From: Bradyrhizobium hipponense
GTDB taxonomy: Bacteria > Pseudomonadota > Alphaproteobacteria > Rhizobiales > Xanthobacteraceae
Direction of reading: 5' to 3'
Assembly: GCF_008123965.1 (NCBI RefSeq)
Contig: NZ_VSTH01000084.1
Location: forward strand, 1 to 53,795
DNA: 53,795 nucleotides
Shown here: piece by piece, positions 14,501-23,760 of the stretch
Layout: each line of letters starts with the position of its first letter
Position numbering within the stretch: position 1 is the stretch's first letter
The notes under the pieces: model-generated
The model's database searches: none
Told to the model about the DNA's origin: nothing
The model's input: only the letters and a program-made list of their open reading frames with translations
Position numbers and translations under genes: made by a program

Positions 14501-14757
14501 ACTCGGAAAATATCGTTATTACAAATACTTGGCTGTTTATCGCGGGCGACGAGGGGCGGCAGAAAGGGTCTGTTGACCATGTTTGCCCGGCAGAATTTTC
14601 CTAGCTGAGGCCCAATCGAAAGATTCCGTTAACCATTATTACCGTAGCGTTTGCGTGCAAGAGGGGCGCGTTGCGCTGGGGCATTCGTATCGCGTCATTG
14701 TCTGCCAGGGGGCTTCGCTCTTTCGACCCGACTTAGAGATGAGCGAGCCCGGCAACC

Positions 14758-15261
14758 ATGGCAGAGAATAATGAAGCGGAAGGCGGCGCAGCCACCGAAG
14801 GCGCGGAAGCCGCTGCGCCGAAGAACAAGCTCAAGCTCATCATCATGGCCATGGGCCTGCTCGCCATCCTTGGCGGCGGTGCGGCGACCTGGTTCTTCTT
14901 CTTTCGTCACGGCGACGACGAGCATCATGCCGAGGCGGCGCCGCCGCCGAAGCCGCCGGCTTTCGTCGACGTACCCGACATCATGGTCAACCTCGCCGGC
15001 ACGCCCGGGGAGCGCGTGCAATATCTGCGGCTGAAGATCGTGCTGGAGCTGAAGGAAGAGAAGCAGATCGAGGCGATCAAGCCGACGATGCCGCGCGTTA
15101 CCGACATCTTCCAGACCTATGTGCGGGAACTGCGCCCATCCGACCTCAACGGCTCCGCGGGCGTCTTCCGCCTCAAGGAAGAGTTGACCAAGCGCGTCAA
15201 TGCCGCGGTCGCGCCGATCCAGGTCAGCGCGGTGCTGTTCAAGGAAGTCGTGATCCAGTGA
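14758..15261 (+). CDS. fliL: Flagellar motor protein FliL
   Basis: 167 aa. FliL is an inner-membrane protein that rings the stator and supports torque. It has a cytoplasmic acidic N-terminus (1-22), one transmembrane helix at about 26-48 (LIIMAMGLLAILGGGAATWF), and a periplasmic domain with VDVPDIMVNLAGTPGERVQY and VLFKEVVIQ at the end, typical of the family. It is the first gene of a rightward unit, followed 19 bases later by fliM. Confidence 0.93.
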   Translation: MAENNEAEGGAATEGAEAAAPKNKLKLIIMAMGLLAILGGGAATWFFFFRHGDDEHHAEAAPPPKPPAFVDVPDIMVNLAGTPGERVQYLRLKIVLELKEEKQIEAIKPTMPRVTDIFQTYVRELRPSDLNGSAGVFRLKEELTKRVNAAVAPIQVSAVLFKEVVIQ

Positions 15262-15280
15262 ACAGGGCGGACTAGGGATC

Positions 15281-16483
15281 ATGGCGGGCAATGACCAGGT
15301 CGACCAGGATGCAATTGCCGCCCAATGGGAGGCCTCGCTTGATTCCGAGGATCCCGCTGAGGCCGCGAAGGCTGCTTCCGAGAATGAATTATCCGAGACC
15401 ATGGCCCTGCAATGGGCGGCCATGGTCGAGGACGGCAGCCGCGATCTCGGCAGCGGCAAGAACTCCGGCGAGCGCGTGCTGTCGCAGGAGGAGATCGACA
15501 ATCTCCTCGGTTTCACCGTCGGCGACGTCACCCTCGACGATCATTCCGGCATTCGCGCGATCATCGATTCGGCGATGGTCTCCTACGAGCGTCTGCCGAT
15601 GCTCGAAATTGTCTTCGACCGCCTGGTGCGGCTGATGACGACCAGCCTGCGCAATTTCACCTCCGACAACGTCGAAGTCTCGCTCGATCGCATCACCTCG
15701 GTGCGCTTCGGCGACTACATGAACTCGATCCCGCTGCCGGCCGTCCTCACCGTCTTCAAGGCCGAGGAGTGGGAAAACTTCGGCATGGCGACGGTCGATT
15801 CCAACCTGATCTACTCGATGATCGACGTGCTGCTGGGCGGGCGCCGCGGCACCAGCCAGCTTCGCATCGAGGGCCGGCCCTACACCACGATCGAGACTGA
15901 GTTGGTCAAGCGCCTTGTCGAGGTGGTCCTGGCCGACGCCGAACAGGCGTTCCGGCCGCTGTCGCCGGTGACGTTCACGATCGACCGGCTCGAGACCAAT
16001 CCGCGTTTCGCCGCGATCAGCCGTCCCGCCAACGCCGCAATCCTGGTGCGCCTGCGCATCGACATGGAAGACCGCGGCGGCAACATCGAACTCCTGTTGC
16101 CTTATGCGACCATCGAGCCGATCCGGGGCGTTCTGCTCCAGATGTTCATGGGCGAGAAGTTCGGCCGCGATCAGATCTGGGAAGGCCATTTCGCCACCGA
16201 GATCGGGCAGGCCGAGATCTCCGTCGACGCCGTGCTCTACGAGGCCGACATTCCGCTCAAGCAGCTGATGCGGCTGAAGGTCGGCGACACGCTGCCTCTC
16301 GAGATGCGCGCGGATGCCAACGTCACCGTGCGCTGCGGCGACGTCACCCTTACCGAAGGACGCATGGGCCGGGTCGGCGACCGCGTCGCGATACGGGTGA
16401 CGAAACCCCTGCGCAAGCCAAGTACGACACTTGCGATGTTCGAGAAAGTGGACGAGCAGAACAAGATGATGGAGGCCCCATGA
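15281..16483 (+). CDS. fliM: Flagellar motor switch protein FliM
   Basis: 400 aa. FliM is the C-ring switch component that binds CheY-P and sets rotation. The first ~60 residues are acidic; LSQEEIDNLLGF is the conserved segment after the N-terminal CheY-binding region. The middle CheC-like domain has SIPLPAVLTVFKAEEW and LIYSMIDVLLGGRRG. The C-terminal SpoA-like domain has LKVGDTLPLE and RCGDVTLTEGRMGRVGDRVA. Length is slightly above the usual ~330-390 because of the N-terminus. Its stop overlaps the next start (ATGA). Confidence 0.96.
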   Translation: MAGNDQVDQDAIAAQWEASLDSEDPAEAAKAASENELSETMALQWAAMVEDGSRDLGSGKNSGERVLSQEEIDNLLGFTVGDVTLDDHSGIRAIIDSAMVSYERLPMLEIVFDRLVRLMTTSLRNFTSDNVEVSLDRITSVRFGDYMNSIPLPAVLTVFKAEEWENFGMATVDSNLIYSMIDVLLGGRRGTSQLRIEGRPYTTIETELVKRLVEVVLADAEQAFRPLSPVTFTIDRLETNPRFAAISRPANAAILVRLRIDMEDRGGNIELLLPYATIEPIRGVLLQMFMGEKFGRDQIWEGHFATEIGQAEISVDAVLYEADIPLKQLMRLKVGDTLPLEMRADANVTVRCGDVTLTEGRMGRVGDRVAIRVTKPLRKPSTTLAMFEKVDEQNKMMEAP

Positions 16484-16926
16484 ACCACTCCCTGGGAATG
16501 GCGATCGAGACGCTGGTGGCTATCCTGCTGATGCTCACTATCGGCTACTGTATCCTGCTCAACAAGCGGCTGACGCGGCTGAAGGCGGACGAGCATTCGC
16601 TGAAGGCGGTCATCGCCGAGCTGATCACCGCGACCGAGATCGCCGAGCGCGCGATCGGCGGGCTGAAGCTCGCCGTGCGCGACGTCAACGAGAATCTCGG
16701 CAGCCAGCTCGCCGCCGCCACCCAGATGTCAGACCAGCTCTACAAGCAGCTGGGGGAAGCCGACCACGTGGTGCGGCGCCTCTCCAAGATCGCGATCGCT
16801 GCGCGACCGGTCACGAGTCCGGAACCAGCTGCTGCGCCAGCGGCTAGGCCCTCGGCGGCGAAGGCGGTGGCGGCTGCGGCCGAAGCATTCTCCGAGCGCC
16901 GAAGGTCCAGCGGTCTGGCTGCATAA
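16480..16926 (+). CDS. DUF6468 flagellar-cluster membrane protein
   Basis: 148 aa. It has one N-terminal transmembrane helix (about residues 7-27, AIETLVAILLMLTIGYCILL), then a basic LNKRLTRLKADE segment, an amphipathic helical region with ELITATEIAERAIGGLKLAV and LGEADHVVRRL, and an Ala/Pro-rich tail. This fits the alphaproteobacterial DUF6468 family encoded between fliM and motE. The 4-base overlap with fliM implies coupled translation. A role in the motor/stator region is inferred from context; no biochemical function is known to me. Confidence 0.8.
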   Translation: MNHSLGMAIETLVAILLMLTIGYCILLNKRLTRLKADEHSLKAVIAELITATEIAERAIGGLKLAVRDVNENLGSQLAAATQMSDQLYKQLGEADHVVRRLSKIAIAARPVTSPEPAAAPAARPSAAKAVAAAAEAFSERRRSSGLAA

Positions 16927-16935
16927 AGTCCAGGT

Positions 16936-17697
16936 ATGAAGTCCTTTCGTAACATCCGCGTCATTCCCGTCGTCCTGGTTGCGGTCGCAGGTCTCGCCAC
17001 GTTGAAGGTCGCGGGCCTCGCGATCAACGGCGGCTATGTCTTCGACTACAAGCCGAATCCGACGAAGAAGTCGTGGGCGGAGGAGAACCTGAATTTCCCG
17101 ACCGGGCGGGAAGACCCCGACATCACGGGATCGACGCATGGCGCGCCGAAGGAGGCGCCCAAGCCGGCCGCGCCCGAGACCAAGCCCGAGGGCACCGTGG
17201 TCAAGGTCGAGGAGGCCCAACCGCAGGTCTCGGCCTCGGAGCGCGCGATCCTGGAGCGGCTGCAGTCGCGCCGCCAGGAGATCGAGGCCCGCCAGCGCGA
17301 GATCGACATCCGCGAGAGCCTGTTGAAGTCGGCCGAGAAGCGCATCGAGAACAAGGTCGAGGAGATGAAGGCGGTTGAATCCCGCATCTCCACCACCCAG
17401 GCCGAGCAGAAGGCCGCCGAGGCCCAGCGCATGAAGGGCCTCGTGACCATGTATGAGGGCATGAAGCCCAAGGACGCTGCGCGGGTGTTCGACCGGCTGG
17501 AGATGGGCGTGCTGATCGAGATCGCCTCGCAAGTCGCCCCGCGAAAGATGTCGGACATCCTCGGCCTGATGTCGTCCGAAGCCGCCGAGCGGCTGACGGT
17601 CGAGATGGCACGGCGTGCCAATGGCGGCGGAGACCAGTCCGCCTCCGCCGGAGACCTCCCGAAGATCGATGGCAAGCCGACGCAAAAGCCGAATTGA
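16936..17697 (+). CDS. motE: MotE-family flagellar motor chaperone
   Basis: 253 aa. MotE was described in rhizobia as a periplasmic chaperone for MotC. An N-terminal signal/anchor (IRVIPVVLVAVAGLATLKVA) is followed by a Pro/Lys-rich linker, a long coiled coil at about 95-165 (ERAILERLQSRRQEIEARQR, SRISTTQAEQKAAEAQR) and a C-terminal MgtE-N-like segment (MYEGMKPKDAARVFDRL...ILGLMSSEAAERLTVEMA). Nine bases separate it from the DUF6468 gene. motB and motC are not in the window. Confidence 0.85.
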   Translation: MKSFRNIRVIPVVLVAVAGLATLKVAGLAINGGYVFDYKPNPTKKSWAEENLNFPTGREDPDITGSTHGAPKEAPKPAAPETKPEGTVVKVEEAQPQVSASERAILERLQSRRQEIEARQREIDIRESLLKSAEKRIENKVEEMKAVESRISTTQAEQKAAEAQRMKGLVTMYEGMKPKDAARVFDRLEMGVLIEIASQVAPRKMSDILGLMSSEAAERLTVEMARRANGGGDQSASAGDLPKIDGKPTQKPN

Positions 17698-17707
17698 GGG
17701 CTCATAC

Positions 17708-17723
17708 TTAAGAAGTCCTTAAT
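17708..17723 (+). promoter_or_regulatory. CtrA-type box before the TPR gene
   Basis: TTAA-N7-TTAAT lies just past the motE stop and 75-90 bases before the most likely start of the TPR gene. It differs from TTAA-N7-TTAAC only in the last base. Confidence 0.5.
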
Positions 17724-17799
17724 TGCCAAAATCTACAGTCGACGGCACGGGCCGGCGGCAGTGCCGGCATGGACGGTCGAACCGGAAGAATTGCCGCCA

Positions 17800-20700
17800 A
17801 TGGCGCGAGAGGCTGCCGCTGGATTGTTGTCGCGAGCCCGCGCCATGGCGCGAGGACTGTCGCGCCATGTCCGCAAGGCGCCCGTGCTGGCGGCCTGCCT
17901 TCTGATCGGCCTCAGCACGGCTGCCCGTGCTGCCGACCCGATCCGGGGCGAGGCGACTTTCGCGGCCGGCGGCGGCTTTGCCCGTCTCGTGATCAAGCTC
18001 GGCGAGGATGTTCCCTCCGAGGTGACGACCGCGGGCTCGATCCTCATCATCCGCTTCGATCGCCCCGTCGACGTTCCCGTCGACCGCGTTCCGGAGGGCG
18101 CGCCCGACTACGTCAATTCCGCCCGGCGCGACCCCGACGGTAGTGCGATCCGGCTGTCGCTGGCACGGCGTGTCACTGTCAACACCATGAATGCGGGCGA
18201 GCGCACCTTCATCGACCTCCTGCCAGAGGGCTGGAAGGGACCACCGCCGAGCCTGCCCATGGACGTCGTCAAGGAGCTCGCCGAACGGGCTCGTGTCGCC
18301 GAGCGCGCGCTGCGTGCCCAGCGTGCTGCCGCCGAGAGCAAAAAACGTCCGACGATCCGCGTGCGCGCCTCGGTGCAACCGACCTTCGTGCGTTTCGTGT
18401 TCGAAATGCCCGACGGCGTCGGGGTCTCCTCCGTGCTCAACGAACAGAAGCTCACGCTGGCCTTCAACGCCAACCTCAATTTCGATCTTGCCGATGCGAT
18501 CGTGGCGGCGCCGCCGAACGTGGCCTCGATCAAGCAGCGGGCCGACATTGACCAGACTGCGGTCGAGATATCGCTGATCGGCGATTCCGACGTGCACTCC
18601 TTCCGCGACGAGAAGAATTACGTCGTCGACATCGCCTTCCAGCCGGACAAGGGCAAGGTTGCCGCGACGCCCGAGGCGGCGATCGCGCAGGCCAAGCCGG
18701 CCGGTCACGGACCAGCTGCTGAAAAGCCGGCGGCCGAGAAGAAGGACGCCCATCGCGAGATCATCCCGCCGACGTCCGAGACGATCGCGCGCGAAGCCAA
18801 AATCGACGTCAAGCCCGACGTGAAGCCGGAACCCCCCGCTGCAGCGCCGCCTGCCGACGCTCCGAAACCAGCACCGGCACCTGTTGCGGCCGTGCCCGAA
18901 GCTGTGCACGCCGCCGAAGCGCCCAAGCCTGCGGCGCCCGTCACGGAAACTGCGGTTGCGCCCGTCAAGCCGGCAGCGCCTGCGGTCGTCGAGGCGCCCA
19001 AGGAGGTCGTGAAGGAGCCGGCCAAGGACACGATCAACGAAGCGACCAAGGAAACGACCAAGGAAACGACCAAGGAAACGACCAAGGCTGCCGAACCTCC
19101 GGCCGCGCCGCAGCCCGCCGCGGCCAGCGTCGATGCGCGCCGCGACAGCGACGGTCTGCGCGTGACGTTCCCGCTTCAGGTCGCGACCCCCGCGGCGGCA
19201 TTCCGCCGCGGCGATACGATCTGGCTGGTGTTCGATACGCCAAAGCCGATCGATGTCGAGCCGATCCGCGCCAGGGGCGGCGCGATGATCGGCGAGGTCA
19301 GCCGCATGCCGCTCGACAAAGGGCAGGCCGTTCGCATTCGCCTCACCCGGCCGCTGGTCTACTCGCTGTCGACCGAGGAGGTCGGCAAGGAGACGAACTG
19401 GCTGCTGACGCTCGCCGACAAGATCCAGGCGACGCCGCTGCCGCTGATGATGTCACGCAACATCACCGATCCTGCGCTCGCCAACATCGCCATTCCCTTT
19501 GCCAATCCGGGCCTCCTGCACAAGCTGACCGATCCCGACGCCGGCGACACGCTCTATGTCGTCACCGCGCAGCGGCCGGTCCGCGGCTTCATCAAGCGCC
19601 AGGACCTTGTCGACCTCTCGCTGCTGGAATCCGCGCACGGCATTGCGATCCGGCCGAATTCCGACGAGATCGGGGTCGAGGTCGGGGCCGACAAGGTCAT
19701 TCTCGGCAAGAGGGGCGGGTTGACGCTGTCGCCGGTCGACATCTCCGCCGAGCGGGCGCCGACCGCGGTACGGCCGATCTTCAGTCCCGAAAATTGGCGC
19801 AAGGGCCAGTCGGAGAACTTCATCACGCGCCAGGGCGATCTGATCGCGGCGATCGCGGCCGTCGAACCGGCGATGCGCTCGCTGTCGCGGCTCGACCTCG
19901 CGCAGTTCTACATGTCGCGCGCCATGTATCACGAGGCCAAGGCCGTCACCGACCTGATGCTGAGCGATCCCCTCAACAAGGAGGAGAGCGGCGCGCTGAT
20001 CATGCATGCGATCGCAAGCATCCTGATCGGCCGGCCGGCGCAGGGCCTGAAGGACCTCGCCAATCCCGTGATCGGCAACAGCCATGACTCCCAGCTCTGG
20101 AAGGCGCTCGCCTATGCACGCCAGGGCAAATGGGCCGATGCGCGCGAAAAATTCAAGAACGTCGAATTCGCCATCGCCTCGCTGCCGCTGGACATCCAGC
20201 GGATCGTGACGATGGATGCGATGCGCGCCTCGCTCGAGGTCAAGGACTATGCCGGTGCCTCGAAGCGCCGCGGCGAGATCGAGGTGGTCGGCGTGCCACC
20301 CGAGACGGCGCCCGCCTTTGCCGTGCTGCGCGGCCGGCTCGCCGAGGCGCTCGGTCACGACAAGGATGCGCTCGACGACTACAAGATCGCGGTTGCCTCG
20401 GACGACCGTCAGGCCGCGGCAGAGGCCAAGCAGCTCGAAGTCGCACTGCGGCAGAAGCGCGACGAGATCAGCAAGGAAGAGGCGCTGCGCGAGCTCGAGA
20501 CGCTGTCGATGACCTGGCGCGGCGACGCGATCGAGGTCAAGACGCTCCAGCTGCTGTCGCGGATGTACTCCGAGAACGGGCGCTACCGTGACGCGCTCAC
20601 CGCGGCACGCACGGCGACCAAGCTTCAACCGAATGCCGAGGCCTCGCGCCTGGCGCAGGATCTCGCCTCCGACCTGTTCACACAGATATTCCTCGGGCCG

Positions 20701-21561
20701 AAAGGCGACGAGTTGCCGCCGATCGAGGCGCTCGGAATGTTCTACGAGTTCCGCGAGCTGACGCCGATCGGCCGGCGCGGCGACGAACTGATCCGCCGCC
20801 TGGCCGACCGTCTGGCCTCGATCGATCTGCTCGACCAGGCTGCCGAGCTGTTGCAATACCAGGTCGACCACCGCCTCGAAGGCGCTGCGCGCGCGCAGGT
20901 CGCCGCGCGCCTTTCCATGATCTATCTTGCCAACCGCAAGCCCGACATGGCGATTTCGGCGCTGCGCGCGAGCCGCATCAGCGATCTGTCGGGCGAGCTG
21001 CGGCAGCAGCGCCTGCTGCTGGAAGCCCGTGCGCAGAGTGATGTCGGCCGCCATGACCTCGCGCTCGACATCGTCTCCAACGTCTCGGGACGCGAGGTGC
21101 TGCGCCTGCGCTCCGATATCTTCTGGGCGGCGCGGCGCTGGCGCGAATCCGCCGAGCAGATCGAGCTCTATTACGGCGAGCGCTTCCGCGACTTCAAGCC
21201 GCTCAATTCGGTGGAGAAGAGCGACATCATCCGCGCCGCCGTCGGCTATGCGCTGGCCGACGACTCGATCGGCCTGTCGCGCTTCCGCGAGAAATATGCG
21301 CCGCTGATGAGCGAGAGCGCCGACCGGCTCGCCTTCGACATCGCGAGCAAGCCGGCCGGAGCCTCTAGCGCCGAATTTGCCGAGATCGCCAAGTTGGCTG
21401 CCAGCGTCGACACGCTCGACGGATTCCTGCGCGAGATGAAGCAGCGCTTCCCTGACGCCACCGCCCGCGCACCGGCGGCCCCGCAGGCCAAGGACGAAGC
21501 CGAGCACACCGGCTCGCTGCCGAAGATCCCCGCCGTGCGGCAGATCAAGATGATGCGGTAG
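17800..21561 (+). CDS. Large secreted tetratricopeptide-repeat protein (~1250 aa)
   Basis: Predicted exported protein. A signal peptide core (VLAACLLIGLSTAARAADP) begins about 35 residues after ATG 17800; ATG 17845 and GTG 17761 are alternative starts, and 17800 has a purine-rich GGAAGAA before it. Residues ~45-280 and ~430-550 look like beta-rich AMIN-type or jelly-roll segments (FARLVIKLGEDVPSEVTTAG, DGLRVTFPLQVATPAAAFRR). Between them is an Ala/Pro/Lys-rich linker with four ETTK-type repeats. The C-terminal ~600 residues are helical TPR-like repeats (YARQGKWADAREKF, YSENGRYRDALTAARTATKL). It follows motE in a flagellar unit and has its own CtrA-type box. The precise role is unknown; envelope scaffolding is possible. 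Confidence 0.85.
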   Translation: MAREAAAGLLSRARAMARGLSRHVRKAPVLAACLLIGLSTAARAADPIRGEATFAAGGGFARLVIKLGEDVPSEVTTAGSILIIRFDRPVDVPVDRVPEGAPDYVNSARRDPDGSAIRLSLARRVTVNTMNAGERTFIDLLPEGWKGPPPSLPMDVVKELAERARVAERALRAQRAAAESKKRPTIRVRASVQPTFVRFVFEMPDGVGVSSVLNEQKLTLAFNANLNFDLADAIVAAPPNVASIKQRADIDQTAVEISLIGDSDVHSFRDEKNYVVDIAFQPDKGKVAATPEAAIAQAKPAGHGPAAEKPAAEKKDAHREIIPPTSETIAREAKIDVKPDVKPEPPAAAPPADAPKPAPAPVAAVPEAVHAAEAPKPAAPVTETAVAPVKPAAPAVVEAPKEVVKEPAKDTINEATKETTKETTKETTKAAEPPAAPQPAAASVDARRDSDGLRVTFPLQVATPAAAFRRGDTIWLVFDTPKPIDVEPIRARGGAMIGEVSRMPLDKGQAVRIRLTRPLVYSLSTEEVGKETNWLLTLADKIQATPLPLMMSRNITDPALANIAIPFANPGLLHKLTDPDAGDTLYVVTAQRPVRGFIKRQDLVDLSLLESAHGIAIRPNSDEIGVEVGADKVILGKRGGLTLSPVDISAERAPTAVRPIFSPENWRKGQSENFITRQGDLIAAIAAVEPAMRSLSRLDLAQFYMSRAMYHEAKAVTDLMLSDPLNKEESGALIMHAIASILIGRPAQGLKDLANPVIGNSHDSQLWKALAYARQGKWADAREKFKNVEFAIASLPLDIQRIVTMDAMRASLEVKDYAGASKRRGEIEVVGVPPETAPAFAVLRGRLAEALGHDKDALDDYKIAVASDDRQAAAEAKQLEVALRQKRDEISKEEALRELETLSMTWRGDAIEVKTLQLLSRMYSENGRYRDALTAARTATKLQPNAEASRLAQDLASDLFTQIFLGPKGDELPPIEALGMFYEFRELTPIGRRGDELIRRLADRLASIDLLDQAAELLQYQVDHRLEGAARAQVAARLSMIYLANRKPDMAISALRASRISDLSGELRQQRLLLEARAQSDVGRHDLALDIVSNVSGREVLRLRSDIFWAARRWRESAEQIELYYGERFRDFKPLNSVEKSDIIRAAVGYALADDSIGLSRFREKYAPLMSESADRLAFDIASKPAGASSAEFAEIAKLAASVDTLDGFLREMKQRFPDATARAPAAPQAKDEAEHTGSLPKIPAVRQIKMMR
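19039..19086 (+). repeat. Four 12-bp tandem repeats in the TPR gene
   Basis: The unit GAAACGACCAAG occurs four times in a row (first copy GAAGCGACCAAG) and encodes E-(A/T)-T-K each time, in the linker before the second beta-rich domain. Copy number can change by slippage without breaking frame. Confidence 0.9.
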
Positions 21562-21609
21562 GGTGTCTGCCGCAGCGCGAAGCGCAGCCCGAGACAGCTC
21601 CGCATTCTC

Positions 21610-21696
21610 CGTCATTGCGAGCGGAGCGAAGCAATCCAGAGTCTTTCCGCGGGGGCAGTCTGGATTGCTTCGTCGCAAGGGCTCCTCGCAATGACG
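21610..21696. repeat. Palindromic intergenic repeat, family A, copy 2
   Basis: CGTCATTGCGAGCGGAGCGA ... GGCTCCTCGCAATGACG, with inner arms AAGCAATCCAGA/TCTGGATTGCTT. It sits between the converging TPR gene and fliP and may act as a bidirectional terminator. Confidence 0.88.
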
Positions 21697-21765
21697 GGGA
21701 GAGGCCGAAGGTTATCGTTGGGGACTGAGGGGATGCGTCGGTGACGTCGTCCCCGAGGCGTCGGC

Positions 21766-22521
21766 TCACCCCCCGTAGCTCTGCACCAGACTCCCCGCTA
21801 CCAGCGACCAGCCGTCGACCAGCACGAAGAAGATCAGCTTGAACGGCAGCGAGATCGTCGCGGGCGGCAGCATCATCATGCCCATCGACATCAGCACGGA
21901 GGCGACGACGAGGTCGATGATCAGAAACGGCAGGAACAGGAGGAAGCCGATCTCGAAGGCGCGCTTCAGCTCGGAAATCATGAAGGCGGGGACGAGGATG
22001 CGCAGGCCGAGCTCGTCAGGCGTGGCCGGCGGCGGCTCGCCCGAGAGATCCAGGAACAGCTTCAGGTCTTTCTCGCGCACGTTCTTCTGCATGAAGCCGC
22101 GCAGAGGCACCGAGGCGCGCTGGAGCGCGTCCTCGACGCCGAGCTGGTTGGCGACGAGCGGACGAATGCCGTCGTCGTAGGATTTTTGCAGCACGGGGCC
22201 CATCACGAAAAAGGTGAGGAACATCGCCAGCGCGATGATCACCGAGTTCGGCGGCGCAGTCGCGGTGCCCATCGCCGTGCGCAACAGCGACAGCACGACC
22301 ACGATGCGCGTGAACGACGTCATCATGATCAGGATCGACGGCGCGATCGACAGCACCGTGAGCAGCGCGATGAGCTGGATCGCGCGCTCGGTGACGCCGC
22401 CGCCCTGGCCGCCGCCGAGATTGATGCTGATGTCCTGCGCATGCGCAGAGCTTGCGAGCGAAGCCGCGCCGATCAGGACAGAAAGAACAAGAACTCTACG
22501 CGGGAGGGCCGGCAGCCTCAC
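21766..22521 (-). CDS. fliP: Flagellar export-gate protein FliP
   Basis: 251 aa from GTG 22521. FliP forms, with FliQ and FliR, the core export gate. Signal peptide: LPRRVLVLSVLIGAASLASS cleaved near AHAQD. Transmembrane segments and motifs: LIALLTVLSIAPSILIMMTS then FTRIVVVLSLLR, NSVIIALAMFLTFFVMGPV, and FMISELKRAFEIGFLLFLPF near the C-terminus. The frame stays open far upstream, but that part is a shadow of fliO. The GTG overlaps the fliO stop (GTGA), giving coupled translation. Confidence 0.95.
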   Translation of the reverse strand: MRLPALPRRVLVLSVLIGAASLASSAHAQDISINLGGGQGGGVTERAIQLIALLTVLSIAPSILIMMTSFTRIVVVLSLLRTAMGTATAPPNSVIIALAMFLTFFVMGPVLQKSYDDGIRPLVANQLGVEDALQRASVPLRGFMQKNVREKDLKLFLDLSGEPPPATPDELGLRILVPAFMISELKRAFEIGFLLFLPFLIIDLVVASVLMSMGMMMLPPATISLPFKLIFFVLVDGWSLVAGSLVQSYGG

Positions 22522-23492
22522 GAAGGTGGCTTTGGACGGCCGAGCAGCGAGGCCATCTCGTCCTCCAGGTTCTCGAAGCTGGTCTTTTCCGTGGCCGGTT
22601 TCGCTGGCGCGGCCGGTGCGGCGGGCGGTTCGGCGCGTGCTGCGCGCGGCGAAGGTGCCGGCGGCTCGGGCGCAACCGGAGGCGCGACCGTCTCGCCGGC
22701 CGGACGGCGCAGCGCGGCTTCGAGCCGCTGCGCCATTTCGGCCAGATTCTGTTCGGCGCTCGAGGGCGCCACAGGGGCCGTGTCCGGCCGCGGAACAGGC
22801 GGAGCCTGGGGGATCGGCGGAGGCGGCGGCGCGGCCGCGCGCTCGGCGCGCACCGGCGGCACCTTCACCGGCTCGCTCTGGCGCGGCGGACGCGGCATCA
22901 AGGGTGGTTCGCCGCGGGCAACGCGCGGCGGCGCCGGCTCGGGACGCGGCTCGCCGCGTTCCGGGCGCGGTGAGATCGGCTCGGGCGTAAAGCCGGCGAG
23001 GGGATCGCTGCGGCGCTCGGCCAGAGCGGGCGCTGGCCGGCGCACTTCGTCGGCAAATGACGGCCGCGAGGGCCGCGGCGGCGGTTCCGGCATTTGCGGC
23101 TCGGGATGATCGAGCAGTTCGGGTCGCGGCGCTTCGTCGGCCCAGCCGCTGGTGTCCGGCATGGGCGCAAGACGCGGCGGTTCGGCGGCGTTGGAACGCT
23201 GCGGCAGCTGGTCGCGGCCGGGCGCGGCGCGCACGATGTTCGGTTCGACGACGATGTCGGTCGGGCCACCGATCATCAGGAGATGCTCGACATTGTCGCG
23301 CCGGACCAGCACCAGGCGCCGGCGGCCATCGACTGCGGCGGCATCGATCACGGCGAGCCGGGGCATCCTGCCGCGCTGGGTGTTGGCACCGAGCCGGCTG
23401 CTGGCGAATCGGCGAACCAGCCATGCAGCGACGCCGATCAACGCCAGAACGACGATGAACGCGACGATGAAGGTGATAGGGCTGCCTTGCAT
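22518..23492 (-). CDS. fliO: FliO-like flagellar biosynthesis protein with long Pro/Arg tail
   Basis: 324 aa from ATG 23492. FliO stabilises FliP during export-gate assembly. One N-terminal transmembrane helix (SPITFIVAFIVVLALIGVAA) is followed by the FliO domain (RLAVIDAAAVDGRRRLVLVR then RDNVEHLLMIGGPTDIVVE, to about residue 90). The remaining ~230 residues are a disordered Pro/Arg/Glu/Ala-rich tail much longer than in most FliO proteins (~100-150 aa), ending in an acidic helix FENLEDEMASLLGRPKPPS. It is followed by fliP with a 4-base overlap. Confidence 0.85.
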   Translation of the reverse strand: MQGSPITFIVAFIVVLALIGVAAWLVRRFASSRLGANTQRGRMPRLAVIDAAAVDGRRRLVLVRRDNVEHLLMIGGPTDIVVEPNIVRAAPGRDQLPQRSNAAEPPRLAPMPDTSGWADEAPRPELLDHPEPQMPEPPPRPSRPSFADEVRRPAPALAERRSDPLAGFTPEPISPRPERGEPRPEPAPPRVARGEPPLMPRPPRQSEPVKVPPVRAERAAAPPPPPIPQAPPVPRPDTAPVAPSSAEQNLAEMAQRLEAALRRPAGETVAPPVAPEPPAPSPRAARAEPPAAPAAPAKPATEKTSFENLEDEMASLLGRPKPPS

Positions 23493-23760
23493 ACTTGTCC
23501 CCGACAAATGGCGCTTTTCTTGTGCCCGTGGTCAGCTGCGCCGACCACTGGCGCGCGATGCCCCAAACTGCGATCTCTTAATGTCCCACGGCAGGTTTTA
23601 CCGTCCCCAACTCTTAATAACCTATGAATCGCCCGATCCAAAACGACTTCTTGGCCTGTGCACGCACCGCCAAACGGTTGGGTTAATACCGCTTTTCGGA
23701 CCATAGAATCACGGGGGCGCAAAGACTTGTCCCGGCAGGGGACATGTGCCTGCGCCACCT

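Noticed and set aside
14560..14640. CtrA box for fliL
   Set aside because: Only one TTAACC half-site with a poor partner is present; not convincing enough to list as a feature, although fliL is CtrA-controlled elsewhere.
19453..21678. 741-residue open frame antisense to the TPR gene
   Set aside because: Same explanation: a reverse-frame shadow with Arg/His/Asp-rich sequence and no recognisable domain.
22522..23424. N-terminal 300-residue extension of FliP
   Set aside because: It overlaps fliO completely in another frame, is Arg/Ala-rich without fold, and FliP has a proper signal peptide from GTG 22521.
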